A program made the position numbers and the translations under genes. A stretch of DNA of 64,000 nucleotides from Ashinkailepas kermadecensis. Its lineage: Eukaryota > Arthropoda > Thecostraca > Neolepadidae. Shown one piece after another: positions 34,323 to 46,802 of this stretch. The notes beneath the pieces were generated by a model. It ran no database searches, had not been told where the DNA came from, and saw only the letters and a list, made by a program, of their open reading frames with translations. Every line of letters starts with the position of its first letter. Position 1 is the first letter of the stretch. The stretch spans positions 1 to 64,000 of the forward strand of contig JAOTOM010003825.1 of NCBI GenBank assembly GCA_034440615.1, in the 5' to 3' direction.

Positions 34323-35451
34323 AGTGCGGCACGTGCACGCAACAGATTGCCGGCTGAATGCCTGACTCGATGTGGGTCGACTCCCTGAGCTGTCGCTGTC
34401 GAGCTGTAGAGCTGTCGCCACCGGCCAGCCCAGCATAGCGAGGCGTGAAATGCCGACACCAAACCCCCCACCCCACCCCCCGCTGGCGCCGTGGATTGCT
34501 TTGCTTTTCATTGACGGAAACACTGATTCATTTCACCGCAATGCTAGATCACCACGTGTGAGGACCTTTCCCCATTGGCTCTGCCTGTGCTCGCGTGCCG
34601 CCATGTCTGTGCGTGGAGAGAGTAAGCGACTTTATTCGGTACATCGAAGCGCGAGCGGCAGTGGCTTGGATATTCGGCGGAGGCGATCCCAGCGGTGTAC
34701 ACCGGCTGTGTGCACTAGAGGTGACAAATACCAAACAGTTTGGAACCGAAGACTGTGACCGGCCACTCTGATGGGACCAAGCCCGCTTGAGGTCCGGCCA
34801 AAGCCCGGTCCAAAGACCAATTCTTCAAATGAATTCATGTTTGCACATAAAATAATACCATTGGTTTTTTGTTTAGCTAAGGTTATATAGGCAGTTCACA
34901 TCACTTTGGAATGCCTCGTTCACTCCCAGAAAGTGAATTGAAAATAAACTTTTATCAAGATTTCCCTCTTGAATTGACAGGTGTCGATGGCAACAACATG
35001 ATGTTTGCAAAACAATTATTAAAACACAGGTTAATTCCCATTACTTACTATCCTTAATCAAGAAAACATCACTATTCAGACTAGGTACGTAGACACCAAG
35101 CTTTAAATCATTCAGTATTTGAGCATCTGTAAGATGTTGCATCATGTATTTAATAAACACACCATTCCACTTCCAGATTCTGACCTCCAAACTGAATAAA
35201 TATACCTCCAAACTGAATATCCAAATAGTCTTCAGCCTTGATACTCCATGGCATTCTACCCTAAAAGCATTACACCTATAATTTAAAGATAACTAATTAT
35301 TTCCCTACCTACTCTTGGCTTTATGTGTGATAAAACACCTTCTTTTGTGTTATATGTGTCTTATGCAATTATGCCTATTTTGCCTATTTTGCAGGCACGT
35401 GCCTAGGAAGGCACTTGGGGAATGGTCACATGCATGTATTTTACCATGGAA
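34323..35451. other. Non-coding stretch, no gene seen
   Basis: GC-rich up to about 34830, then AT-rich. An open frame of 128 codons (34372-34758) overlaps reverse frames and has no recognisable motif. Confidence 0.55.
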
Positions 35452-35735
35452 GCATAGGCATAGGAATATCTCAAAAAGTGGGTAGGCCAGGGTCAACAGC
35501 AGGGGCGCACCCAGGAATTTCGGAAAGTACCATGGTTGAGCACTTTTGGATAGAGAACCCGATAATTTTAATAGTGAACATACAACTTTTACCGCTAAGG
35601 GGGATGGGAGCAGGCCCCCTGGACGCGCCTAACAGCAACATGTGGTCCTGAAAAATAACGATCATCGCAGCATAAGTACTTTCAAATTCACTCTTCTCGC
35701 TGGACTTGGAACTCTTTACACAAGCGATGGATTAT
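35452..35735 (+). repeat. Composite dispersed repeat B, copy 2
   Basis: Partner of 16136-16425 in the same orientation, including GTCAACAGCAGGGGCGCACC, GATAGAGAACCCGATAAT and AAGTACTTTCAAATTCAC. The nested small element is at 35502-35629, flanked by CAACAGCA and TAACAGCA. Confidence 0.85.
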
Positions 35736-37399
35736 AGGCGAAAAAAGCCAACGATACGCCGACGCACGTCGGTGACAGCTAAAAGGACACGGAAGACTAA
35801 TGAGACAGCCAAAGGCTGACACGCCTTTTTCTTTCCAAGCTTGAAAAAAACCTTTTTTTCATCGAGTCCTCGGTGGAAATAAAGACAATTATGTGTTCTT
35901 TTTTGCCCTTGAGAGGAGCTGGAACGATTGGGAAGTCGACGCCTTTTGCACCGTCAAGGAAGAAGGTGACTTGCGGCTATGAAAGCTGTAATTATGAAGG
36001 AGAAATGCGCAACATAAAGAGGAACAACAAGTTGAGGCACGGAGGGCAGCTCTTGCGCCTAAAGAATATGTCCTTCGGTGTTGGAGGAAAGTGGTAACGA
36101 TGGTGCAGACCGGTGCCCAATGACGATGTCAACGCATCACCAGGAGCAGGTAGTGAATGTTTTTTTTTGTGGTGATACACTGGACAATTCCATGCAAGCA
36201 AGGAATTTATTTTATTGTGCTGGCTATGCCTGCTGACCAGGTTTACGTACCTAGGTAGGTAGGTGCTTACCTACCACAGGGTTCTGTCTGTGCTTTGTAA
36301 TCCTAATTGTGGACAAGAAGTTGTGGAGTAGTGAAATATGGAGATGGTGCCTTTCTTTCAGCCTGCGACATCTGAATCTCTTCTTGTGCTGTCCAGTGAG
36401 TCGAGCATTGTATTGCAGAGCTGTTAATTGTCGAACAATACCATTCAACCCCCAGATAAGAAGAATGAGATAATAATTTGCTGGATAGGATGATGTTCTG
36501 GGTGCTAAAAACGTAGCAATAATCAATTTTTCATATTGTACCATGTCCACATTCCCAAGATACAACTTAGCTTCAACTTCTGGCAGCAGGCTGACTTTAT
36601 TTGATGTGGATTTAATACATCTAGTTGTGCCACTGAAATTTTCAATGATGTAATGTCAATAGGTATTACCATTCCAATTATGTCTATCCCTACTAAATCA
36701 GAATCTTTGTGTGCTGCTGTAACCACAAAAGGTACTGTGTATTGTTATCACATCCTTCACAACTGCATCATTGTTATTTGTGGCCAATTGGAATTCAGCA
36801 AAATTTGGCCATCCATGACACCTAGTCAAATATGTTTACAATTTTAGATCAACTCGTATTCATGCTCTTACACTGAAGCCAGCCAAGACTACATGGTAAA
36901 TTCGTGCTTGGAAGGTGTTTTAAAAAAAATTATTGGACCTTATTTTTTTCCGTGCAATAGTGAAGGTGACCAAGATGATGGGACCACCCATTTTCTGTGC
37001 AAATGCTTATTTTTCAGTTTGGAAGCAAAATAACACTAAAAGGAAGCTTTGAGTCAGCTAACAGTAAAAAAGTGAATGCTTAAAAAATATAAATACAAAT
37101 TAAACATAACCTGACCTCCCTTGAATAAAAAAAAATCCCAAAAAGGAAACTGGGAAAATTCAAACAATTTGTTTTCTTCAAATTACCAAACTTACAAAAA
37201 CCTAACACAACCTAATGAAACCTAGCATAATATGCTTTGAAAGAAAAACAATTTCCAATGTTGTTTTGAGGATTTTGTTGATTTTTTTTTACACTTCCAG
37301 CTTATGAAACGAAAATTAACCTAACCAAACTAGTATTATTGCAGCTTAAGGTAACCACAAGACAAGTTTTGCACACATTTTACTTCATAAAACATACAA
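35736..37399. other. Long non-coding stretch, no gene seen
   Basis: Several short open frames. A reverse frame at 36251-36565 ends with a basic stretch (RRLKERHHLHI, SIRITKHRQNP) that looks protein-like but that I cannot place. A forward frame at 35873-36097 contains a CGYESCNYEG phrase reminiscent of a zinc-binding motif. Neither is claimed as a gene. Confidence 0.5.
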
Positions 37400-37650
37400 A
37401 GGGGTTAGTTTTCGTTAAGCCAGGTTAGGTTAGGCTTTTGTTGTAAGTTATGCTTTTTTGGAAAAAATGGGCAATTTTCAAAAATGTTGAAGTATTCTTT
37501 GTTCAAAACCAGTTTAGGCTGGGTTAGGTTAGATTTGGTTAGGTTTTTTGCTTTTCAATTTTTTAAGAAAATAATTGTTCGCAAATTATCCATTTCTTAA
37601 CAGATAATTTGTATTGCATGGAAGGTTAGGCTAGGTTAGGTTATGTTACA
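37400..37650 (+). repeat. Scattered GGTTAGG motifs
   Basis: Several short runs such as CAGGTTAGGTTAGGC, GGGTTAGGTTAGATT and GGCTAGGTTAGGTTATG in AT-rich sequence, with reverse forms (AACCTAAT) just upstream. They resemble the interspersed TTAGG-type pentamers of arthropods. Confidence 0.65.
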
Positions 37651-39832
37651 TATTTTTTCTTTGATTTGAATGTTACTTTGTATGCTATGTTACAACTTTG
37701 TATGCTACTTACTTACTTACAACTTTGTATGCTATACTTTGTATGCTATATGCTGCCTCCACCGGCGGCCCCCAAAAATATTTTGTGGATTTGATGGTGA
37801 CCAAACTCACGATTTGAAACATAAAAAGTGCTACTCTCCAATTTCTAGCTGAAATATGTATCAACTGCAATCAGGATCAAACATGCTTTTTCAACGCGGC
37901 AAAGCAAGCGTGTGAGGCACTTGTTTTATTAACCATATATGCAAAGAATTTGAGACAGCTCACAGGTTCGTCGTTGACAGCTTCGGCATTTTTTCACCCC
38001 TGGAAAGGCTTTCTAACCATGAATTACGGATTGTAGATATCGTAGGGGATGCAATTGCGAAGTATATTTTCTGTCGTCAATTTTGCTCTCCTTGGATTAT
38101 AATGTCTATTATTAAGCTGTGTATTTTAAGAGATGCATAGTTCTGAACTTTTGTTGTAATTATGGAAGCCTGCCAAGAAAAAAAACAGTTATTCTTGTAG
38201 ATAACTGTTTCTTTTCCCTTGCAATGTCATTAAACATATTTTAAATAAAGTGATGTGCATTGTTTATACAACCAAGCACAAGAAGCAACGACATTGGTAC
38301 ATCATCGTAATACTACAATGCTGCAATGCTGATCTGATGTCATGTATATTTTATTTGTAATTTAGCCTGGTCTCAGCCATATTATACTGTTTAATATCTG
38401 GTGAAACCAAAAGGAGTTGTTGGCTGTATCGCAGTTGCAAATTTTACTTTTGAGACCTGTATGTTACGAGCATGTTTGAGCCATCATGTGCATCACAAGA
38501 TGCATGGTGATTTTAAGTATAATTTTATTTTAAAATAAAGTTTCCATTTATACAAAAAATCAACTGAAAGATCAGTTGAAAGACCGGCACATACATGCCC
38601 GTATTCCAAGATCGGTCAAAAAGCCAGCTGGTCCTGACCGGGCATTCTGACCGGGATTTCGGTCCTTTTTGCCACCTCCAGTGCACACACGCTTATGAGC
38701 GCTACGTCGTTCTCTCGCACCCGTCACTGGCATGCTACGGCGCTGTGTCTGATTGAGAGCATTTGTCGTCAACGTAGGGCGGGGATATTGGCCTGGGTGG
38801 TGAATGCAGCTGAGGCTAAGCCTTGCCGTGGCCTCGGATTCGCATGGATTATTTTGCACTTGGAAAGAGCCAATCTCCGAGGGATGGCTGCTGCAATTGG
38901 CAGGCTTTGTTATGGATAGAGGCAGGTCTGGCAAGATTTTAATCCACGTTGACCATTACTCCATCAAAAGGTAAAATATTAGACGCGTTTATCAAAGGGT
39001 CGCAACATATAACGTAGAATGGAGAGGAACGGAAGATGGTGGGTTCTGCATCCATCGAGGTGTCGGAAGCTTAGAGAACTGTCGAGAGGAAACTTTGTTG
39101 TTAATATCGCCGCTCAAAACTAGACCATGTATATGCCATTTCGATGTTCCGCTTTAGTCACCAGTTCCGAATTGGCAGACGTCTCGAAAAATCACACATG
39201 GTGAAGAAAGATGACTGATAACATTCCACGCAGAATCCAATTTTGCATGGATTTTCCGGAAAAGGCAAGAGGCATTCGGCCCCTATGCTGCCTGTGTTAG
39301 CGGCAGAGAACGAAATGTTCGACGCACAATGATGGTCTCCAGGCTCCCCCTCCCTTGGCCAGGAACTTCCTTGAATGACAGGCACAATCAGCCTCAAGGC
39401 CAAATGTGTGCACAATGTTAGTCAAACATGGTGAGGCTCCTTCGGTCTTCTAAAATTCAGGAATTCAGTGAGAAGACTCAGGTGGAAGTTTTCTGACGCG
39501 ATTACCTAGTGATAAGCCTTCACCAACACTTCAGGTGGGGCAGGTGCTCATCTTGATCCTGAAGATATTTGGTCGGTAAGTTCGGAACAGCATGACCTAC
39601 CGACATGGGTGATGCTTTGGTTGCGTTTGGTGTTGCCAATCCAGCGAGAACAAGTTCCGAATTTAACACTGGTCCTGTTGTGATGCTTGGAACGAAGTCA
39701 TCGGAATTTCGGTGTGGCAACACTAATCATTTTGACAAGTCCGCATCTGTGATCGCGGAAGTGCTGCCGAGTCTTCCTGGCGCCATATGTGAGAGGTTTG
39801 ACGTAGACAGCAGCCTGCAGTTGTCAACTTCT
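37651..39832. other. Long non-coding stretch, no gene seen
   Basis: ACTTTGTATGCTAT recurs four times near 37670-37750. Otherwise no tandem array, RNA or recognisable coding motif was seen. Confidence 0.55.
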
Positions 39833-39937
39833 CCCGACCATTGTGCCGAAGTATTTTGCTAACTTGTCCCAACCATTTTGTTGAGGTATTTTACCAACCT
39901 GTCCCGACCATTGTGGCGAGGTATTTTACCAACTTGT
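39833..39937 (+). repeat. 35-bp minisatellite, three units
   Basis: Units start at 39833, 39868 and 39903 (CCCGACCATTGTG, then GAGGTATTTTACCAAC), with moderate divergence. Confidence 0.92.
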
Positions 39938-40174
39938 AGCTTTCTTTGTTGGTTTGCGTGTATGGCCAACGCAGGTTACCCACCTCGGACGAGTTGTTTG
40001 CGAAACCAATAATCAGTGGCGTTTCCAGGTGCTGTGTTAACTTCGACGTCCGCTCGACAGTGGGCTCCAGCTTAGCTCTGGTCGGAATGCAACAAGCAGG
40101 GCAGTAGCTGAATCATTAGTTTGAATAGTCTGTCAGCACATCTGTCGGATGTCACTGGTCGAATAACACGCGCC

Positions 40175-40560
40175 CCAACGTGCTGGGGTCCGCCATGTCT
40201 GGGGACTGAAGCGTCAGTTCTGCCATGCCTGGGGTCTGACGCGACAATTCCGCCATGTCTAGGGACTGAAGTGTCAGTTCCATCATGTCTAGGGACTGAA
40301 GCGACAATTCCGCCATGTCTAGGGACTGAAGTGTCAGTTCCATTATGTCTAGGGACTGAAGCGACAGTTCCGCCATGGCTGGGGACTGAAGCGTCAGTTC
40401 TGCCATGCCTGGGGACTGAAGCGACATGTCCGCGATATCTATGGACCGAAGCGACAGTTCCGACATGTCTAGGGACTGAAGCGACAATTCCGCCATGTCT
40501 AGGGACTGAAGCGAAAGTTCCGCCCTATCTAGGGACTGAAGCGACAGCTTCGCCAGCCCT
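40175..40560 (+). repeat. 30-bp minisatellite
   Basis: About 12-13 units of CTAGGGACTGAAGCGACA plus ATTCCGCCATGT, with GTGTCAGTTC variants. The forward frame gives an LGTEATIPPC repeat and the reverse an MAELSLQSLD repeat. Both are open; I treat both as by-products. Confidence 0.95.
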
Positions 40561-41322
40561 GCTTATGTCACCGCCACATCCACAGCTAATATTCTCCACT
40601 CTATTCTCGTGTCCCTGATAGAGTAACGAACACATCTTTCCGAGAATGTTCCTACCAAGCATGTAGCATGTGGCGGCTTTCATTTGGTGAACCATGTGGC
40701 TAGAAAATCAATACATCCGGGCATTTGGCCAGCTCCTTGGTTAGCTGATTTATAGCTGAGATAATTTGTCACTGCTGCATTTAATAGAGGGTAAAGTGAA
40801 GTCTCCATGCAGCGGCAGCATAATTAATCTGAAGTTAAGTTGAAAATATCGCCCGCTAATCATTTACAAAAATGAAAGCAGTGTCATATTTGTTGAAAAC
40901 GAGCGATTAGATGCGACAATAAATCTGCCGTCTGCACGCATCTATACATGCAGAACAGGAACGGAAAGGAACTGAGACGCGCTTTGCTGAGTATTGCGCT
41001 AGGGGTAGGCACCAGCTCCAGATTCAATTCAGGTATGTTCGATCACACAGGCAATTCATAAAGTCTTTTAGTTAAATTGAGTGTCAACCTCCCGCGATAT
41101 GGTAGACTACTATAGGTGAATACATCATGAAACAGCTGGACGACGGCCAGCTACCTTCGCATGCATTTCAAACCGGGTTCGCATGCATTTCAAACCGTTC
41201 GTCTCTCTGGATTACTTGGGAATAACTGTGCATTTCAACACCGCCAGATCCTTCGTCCTTGCTGCTTTGCTGTCGGCAAATAATGAATGTACTTGCCTTT
41301 CACTCGCCATGCTCAGCTACAT
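40561..41322. other. Non-coding stretch, no gene seen
   Basis: No recognisable feature apart from a direct duplication of CGCATGCATTTCAAACCG near 41158 and 41180. Confidence 0.6.
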
Positions 41323-41515
41323 CCGGTCTTGTATTGAGGATTCCCTCCGGTCCTTAATTGAGGCTTCCCGCCGGCCCTGTGTTGAGACTCCCGCCGGTCC
41401 TGTATTGAGGATTCCCACCAAGTCCTGTATTGATGAATCCCGCCGGTCTTGTATTTAAGATTCCCGCCGGTCCTGTATTAAGACTTCCCGCTCGTGTCAT
41501 TGATATTGCCGGCGG
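41323..41515 (+). repeat. 24-bp minisatellite
   Basis: About eight units of CCGGTCCTGTATTGAGGAT plus TCCCG, with clear drift. CCGGTC recurs at 41323, 41347, 41394 and 41442. Confidence 0.92.
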
Positions 41516-42222
41516 GCATTCAGCCGCCCGAAAAGCTTGGGCGAGGCTTCACTCTCACCTAACTGTTAGCCTCAGGGACGAAAGCGGTCACGTCGCGCTT
41601 TCTTAACATTACGAGTCAACGACAAGTGTCTTGATTTTTCGCGTAACGTTGATGAGCCGTTATGATAGAAGTTCCGGCTAGGTCTGTTTTTTTAAATAAA
41701 AAGACAGCACTGAATGACGCGAAATGCACAGTAGGTCCGGTCAGGTTCTGTTGCGAAGAGGTCGATTCACTCGCGGCCATGGACGAGGCTAGTGCGGCTT
41801 CAAGGGTGGGCGTCATCGTCACAGCTCCGGCCATGGAGCAGGCCGAGTCAGCTACTGTCATGACGTCATGCTCTATCGGTGATCGTTGGGGTCTGGTGGC
41901 AGTCCTGTAGCAGTGCCACGGGCGCGCCCAGAATCGTGGGCGGATCCAAGGAGCACATGGATCATGTGATCCCTCGCAATGGAGATGCGGCGCTCCTCTG
42001 ACTGAAAGTGGCACCCATCCTGGACGCTCTCGTGCACCCCCGTCAAATTTGTCAAGCGACGGCACCACCCTGAGCATCAAAGACGCCCTCCAGAAACACT
42101 CGACCGCACTCCCCCTGATATTCCCTCAATTCGTGACTCTTCTCCGGGGAATGGCGTCTCTACAGACGAGGCGATCCAACTCTCTGGATCCGTCCCTGGC
42201 CAGAGGCGTGCTGTCGTGGAGT
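41516..42222. other. Non-coding stretch, no gene seen
   Basis: Open frames on both strands up to 154 codons but with no recognisable motif. Confidence 0.5.
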
Positions 42223-42312
42223 GGGCTGTGGCGCAGCGACGAAGCGGCACTGCTGGCTACAGCGCCTCTGCGTTTCCATGGGAGAACGTGCCGCGTTCGA
42301 ATCCCGGTGAGG
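42223..42312 (+). repeat. tRNA-like (SINE-head-like) sequence
   Basis: TGTGGCGCAGCGACGAAGCG resembles a box A, and GCGTTCGAATCCCGG is a good box B about 60 bp later, as in a class II tRNA. The acceptor arms do not pair, so this is at best a tRNA pseudogene or SINE head. GCAGGTTCAATTCC near 42362 is a second box B-like phrase. Confidence 0.4.
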
Positions 42313-42859
42313 CCTTTTAATGCCCAGTTTCGATTGAACGCAGCCATCCTCTTAGTACAGAGCAGGTTCAATTCCTCCTGCGGTGTCTGTTTTCGCACGA
42401 GTGCTCTTGGCTCAGGCTGCGGACGAATTCAGTTCGCTTTGGGCTATGTGCGAGATCATGTGAGCTGTTGTTGGTTGAAGGCCTACTTTGCTTCTGTTGT
42501 TGGCTGAAGGCCTACTTTGCTTCCACACGCGTACGATTGTATTACGTGCTAAGCCCGCCTGCTCGCCAAGGCTTTAAGAAGATGTCGTCGCCCGTGCATT
42601 TCGAACATAATCCCAGAATGAGCAATGAATATGGAAGCAGTGTCAATTGTTTTTCTATCGGATGAACTTGCACACCATTTCCTAAAGGGAGGATGCCGAG
42701 GGTAAGGCTGAATCTCAAGGACGACACGTCTAGGGCAAATAAACGCATGCTGAAGTATACCATATGATACGATATAAGGGCCTGCTTCGATATGCAATTT
42801 ATAGACCGAGGAAATCATTCTCCCATCTCCGGGCGTGGATAGGGTTAAGTAGTTCAGAT
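42313..42859. other. Non-coding stretch, no gene seen
   Basis: GGCTGAAGGCCTACTTTGCTT is approximately duplicated at 42475 and 42503. Nothing else is recognised. Confidence 0.55.
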
Positions 42860-43215
42860 CGTGGATCAGGTCAGTTCATTTGCACTGGTGATCAGGCCAG
42901 TTTATTTCCACTAAAGATCAGGTCAGTTAATTTCCATGGAGGATCATGCCAGCCCATTTCCACTGAAGATCAGGTCAGTTCATTTCTACTGAGGATCAGG
43001 TCAGTTCATTTCCACTGAGGACCAGGTCAGTTCATTTCCACTGAGTAATGTCAGTTCATTTCCACTAAGACAGGTCAATCCTTTGCACTGAGGAACATGT
43101 CAGTTCATTTCCACTGAGGAAGGGCAGTTCATTTCCACTGAGTAATATCAGTTCATTTCCACTGAGTAATATCAGTTCATTTCGACCGAGCCAGGTCAGT
43201 TCATTTCGACTTAGC
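42860..43215 (+). repeat. 26-bp minisatellite
   Basis: About 14 units of GATCAGGTCAGTTCATTTCC plus ACTGAG, shortening to about 20-22 bp in the second half (GAGTAATATCAGTTCATTTC). Confidence 0.94.
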
Positions 43216-43366
43216 CAGGTCGGATCACGGTCGGACTTCGTCATACACTGCTTATTTCCGGTATTTAGTTGACAACATGGTATCCATACATATATGATAC
43301 ATACATCAAGATATATTTAGGTATAAGCTGTCTATTTTACTGTCAAATCAGGGTGTCGGCCTTTGT

Positions 43367-43439
43367 GGCGCCATGGCTTAGTTGGCTGAAGCGCCTGTCT
43401 AGTAAGCAGGAGATCCCTGCTTGTAGTCTCGGCGGTGCC
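43367..43439 (+). pseudogene. tRNA-Thr (AGT)-like sequence, decayed T arm
   Basis: The first 48 bases follow the usual animal tRNA-Thr very closely: GGCGCCATGGCTTAGTTGG, then an anticodon arm CCTGT-CTAGTAA-GCAGG with anticodon AGT, and a GGTGCC 3' end. The T arm, normally GGGTTCGAATCCC, reads TGCTTGTAGTCTCGG and does not form its stem, and position 7 mismatches the acceptor arm. A TTTT polymerase III stop directly follows (43440-43443). It is a tRNA pseudogene or the head of a tRNA-Thr SINE; a working gene seems unlikely. Confidence 0.78.
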
Positions 43440-44439
43440 TTTTCTGCTCAAAGGGACAGTGCCAGATTTCTGGTGGAGGTGAGCTGACTACACCGGCTCT
43501 GGGCTGTTCCGGTCAGTCTCGATCGGATCGGATCGGAACCACTATATTCTCTTCTGTAGTGGAATTGGCTCATGAGGCTGGACCTGGCTCATGAGGCTGG
43601 CTCATGAGGATGGAGGGATGAGGTTGAGAATGAGGCTGGACCACATGTCGGGTTATCTCAGCTGCGACTGAATGAGAACCTATCGAATTGTTATATACAG
43701 GGTGGTTCGATGTTAGTGCTTAGAGCGACCCTTTTCAACGCATTTTGTTTCGAAGGTGTCGCTAAAGCTAATACTATTGACGAACTGTATCCAAATTCTT
43801 CTTCGTTTGGGTGTCCGATATAAATAAGGACATTAGGTGTCCCAATGACAAGCATACGCAAGGCATACCATTCAATACAAGCATATCTGTATCGCATGAC
43901 AGCTGCATCTTATATATGAGGAATCTCTACGATACAATTGACTTGGGTCCGTTAATGATCTAAATATAAACCTATGGAGTACAAATTGTTACACCGCTCT
44001 ATACCGTTTTCAACCGTATTCCGAGTTTTGGAACATTGTCCTCTCAGAGGAACTTCCACCGTTAACGAATTCTCCACCAGCATAAGCTGCCTCACTCTCA
44101 CTTGGATTCTCACCAGTGTAGTAAACATGAAGTGCCGTGACTAAGTACACCGGTGAAGATCCGCCGAGGCGTCGCAACATTGCCGGCTGTGTGTTCGGCT
44201 CGCCACCACGAGCTCGGCCCGCGAGCGCGTTCAAACTGCGCCCAGACGGCGACTGCGGTCGTGGGAACGACTCTGACACGAAAGCGAATCGGGTCGGGAC
44301 CGGAGAAACCCAACGGCAGCGCCGCGCCGCGCCGGAACGGGCACACCGTCCGCTGACGCCTGTGTGCCGCGCCAACAGCCTGTAGGGCCGCCAAGGAAGC
44401 GCGCTGCCTGGCGGCCGCCGCTGCTGTGTCGTGCTGCCG
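43440..44439. other. Non-coding stretch with small repeats
   Basis: CTCATGAGGCTGG recurs at about 43570-43640. The rest has no recognisable feature, and overlapping open frames at 44010-44453 are GC-driven. Confidence 0.55.
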
Positions 44440-44985
44440 TCAGCCAACGTCACGGCTGCTGTCAGCCAACGCCACGACTGCCGTCAACCGACGCCACGAC
44501 TGCCGTCAGCAGACGTCAAGGCTGCCGTCAGCCGACGTCACGGCTACCGTCAGCCAACATCACAGCTGCCGTCAGTCGACGTCACGGCTGTTGTCAGCCA
44601 ACGTCACGGCTGCCGTCAGCCGACGTCACGGCTATTGTCAGCCAATGTCACGGCTGCCGTCAGCCAACGTCACGGCTGCCGTCAGTCGACGTCACGGCTG
44701 CCGTCAGCCAACGCCACGACTGCTATCAGCCGACGCCACGGCTACCGTCAGCCAACGTCACGGCTACCGTCAGCCAACGTCACGGCTACCGTCAGTCAAC
44801 GCCACGACTGCTATCAGCCGACGTCACGGCTGCCGTCAGCCAACGTCACGGCTGCCGTCAGCCAACGTCACGGCTACCGTCAGTCAACGCCACGACTGCT
44901 ATCTGCCGACACCACGGCTACCGTCAGCCAACGTCACGGCTGCCCCAACGCCACGGCTGCCGTCAGCCGACTTTTGTTCAGCTAT
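44440..44985 (+). repeat. 22-bp minisatellite
   Basis: About 24-25 units of CGTCACGGCTGCCGTCAGCC plus AA or GA, with GCCACGACTG and GCTACCG variants. All three forward frames are open (a 22-residue repeat spanning three units), as expected for a stop-free unit whose length is not a multiple of three. Confidence 0.95.
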
Positions 44986-45734
44986 TTTGTCGGTTGAAAG
45001 CATTATGGCGGATCTTCAGAATACGCTCCCCGGAAGAAGGACAAGTTAAGCTGGTGCGGCTGACCGGAAGAAGTAGTCGCCTCTCAGCGTGTCCGGATTG
45101 GGCAACCTGAGTGTAGCGCGACACATCGCAGAACAAACACTTGCATAAAATGTGGATGTATTACTTTCTACTGCGTCTTCAACCGGCCTACGTCAAATGC
45201 ACCTTGGACATCCATCATGAGAGAAGCACATGCAGCATTAATTCCCTTAATTTTCAGGTTTCGCAAATACTGCTGGACCACAGACCGCAAGATGCTTGCT
45301 TAATTGCATCCCAATGGAGCATGTGCGGTTCGGTGTGTTTAGTTGCATTCTTGATGGCGAAATCAGCGATTCTTGTTCACATCTGCCGCCCGAATGAACC
45401 TGGCTTCGGCTACACTGATTGCACTGCCCTCTGGTGTGATAAAACATGGCGCGATTCCGCCCACTCCCGCCACACGAGTTATGTGGCACCGCGCATTCAC
45501 TGCGGCGTTCGCTCACCACACAGACAGCCCGTCGGCTTTCGGGATGTTTGCGAGCTCTGCACGCTCCACTGGTCAGACAGCGAGCGCGTAATGTGGAGCG
45601 CCAGGGAGACGCGGCGTGAGAACGGGTGCGGCCGGCCGGCGGCCGCAGAAGGGGAGAGTGGGCCGGCAGTCTGGCCACTGCCACGGCCAGCCACAACGCG
45701 CCGTCACTGCGGCATCCTGTGGTCGGCGAACGGA
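44986..45734. other. No recognised gene; weak open frame
   Basis: A forward frame of 213 codons (45141-45782) overlaps an equally open reverse frame and runs into the next minisatellite. It has scattered cysteines but no domain I know. I leave it unannotated. Confidence 0.45.
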
Positions 45735-46450
45735 AACTGGTGCAACGTCGGCGTCACCGCCGTCCGTGGTGGCGAGCAGTAGTTCAGGCGGTACAACGTC
45801 GATGTCACCGCCGTCCGTGATGGCGAGCAGTAGTTCAGGCGGTACAACGTCGGCGTCACCGCCGTCCGTGATGGCGAGCAGTAGTTCAGGCGGTACAACG
45901 TCGATGTCACCGCCGTCCGTGATGGCGAGCAGTAGTTCAGGCGGTACAACGTCGGCGTCACCGCCGTCTGTGATGGCGAGCAGTAGTTCAGGCGGTACAA
46001 CGTCGATGTCACCGCCGTCCGTGATGGCGAACAGTAGTTCAGGCGGTACAACGTCGGCGTCACCGCCGTTCGTGATGACGAGCAGTAGTTCAGGCGGTAC
46101 AATGTCGATGTCACCGCCGTCCGTGATGGCGAGCAGTAGTTCAGGCGGTACAACGTCGGCGTCACCGCCGTCCGTGATGGCGAGCAGTAGTTCAGGCGGT
46201 ACAACGTCGATGTCACCGCCGTCCGTGATGGCGAGCAGTAGTTCAGGCGGTACAACGTCGGCGTCACCGCCGTCCGTGATGGCGAGCAGTAGTTCAGGCG
46301 GTACAACGTCGGCGTCACCGCCGTCCGTGGTGGCGAGCAGTAGTTCAGGCGGTACAACGTCGGCGTCACCGCCGTCCGTGATGGCGAGCAGTAGTTCAGG
46401 CGGTACAACGTCGGCGTCACCCCCGTCCGTGATGACGAGCGATATTTCAG
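45735..46450 (+). repeat. 51-bp minisatellite with alternating unit types
   Basis: Fourteen units, each with GATGGCGAGCAGTAGTTCAG and GCGGTACAACGTCG plus a CACCGCCGTCC block. Units carrying TCGGCG and TCGATG alternate for the first ten, then four TCGGCG units follow. The forward frame 45616-46668 reads as a serine/threonine/proline-rich 17-residue repeat, but two reverse frames are equally open, so a mucin-like protein is possible but unsupported. Confidence 0.95.
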
Positions 46451-46802
46451 GGCGAACCGGGCGGAGAAGCTCGCCTTGGTCACCGCGCCCGCCGGTGGAC
46501 TGGCAAATCCCGACGCCCACGTCACGCCGCCCCCGGGGTTCGTGGAGGTGGCCGAGGCGAAACGCCGCCACCATTGGGGCGAGCAGTGGCCGTCGCATTG
46601 GCACGGGGCGAGAAGGGCCGCCGTGGCGATTGCCACCGAAGGCAGCAGCAATTGCGCACACAGATTAAGCAGCATGTCAATTCACCGGGTGATGTAGCCC
46701 GGTGAATGATGTGATCCTGCACTAACATTGCTTCTCGATGTCAGTGCAGGACGCAATATTCATTCATGCTGCATGTATATCGTGCAAGCTTAGATTGATT
46801 AG

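Noticed and set aside
35873..36097. Possible zinc-finger fragment (CGYESCNYEG)
   Set aside because: Only one short cysteine pair and no second finger or clear histidines in register; chance is likely.
36251..36565. Reverse frame with a basic, protein-like C-terminus
   Set aside because: I could not match it to any family, and upstream frames contain stops; kept as unassigned sequence.
44364..45110. Forward frames of 188-248 codons
   Set aside because: By-products of the 22-bp minisatellite, open in all three frames.
45141..45782. 213-codon forward frame as a hypothetical gene
   Set aside because: No domain, overlaps an equally open reverse frame, and enters the next tandem array.
45616..46668. 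Serine/threonine-rich 350-codon forward frame as a mucin-like gene
   Set aside because: It lies almost wholly in the 51-bp array, and reverse frames of similar length are open. Without transcript evidence it is best read as repeat.
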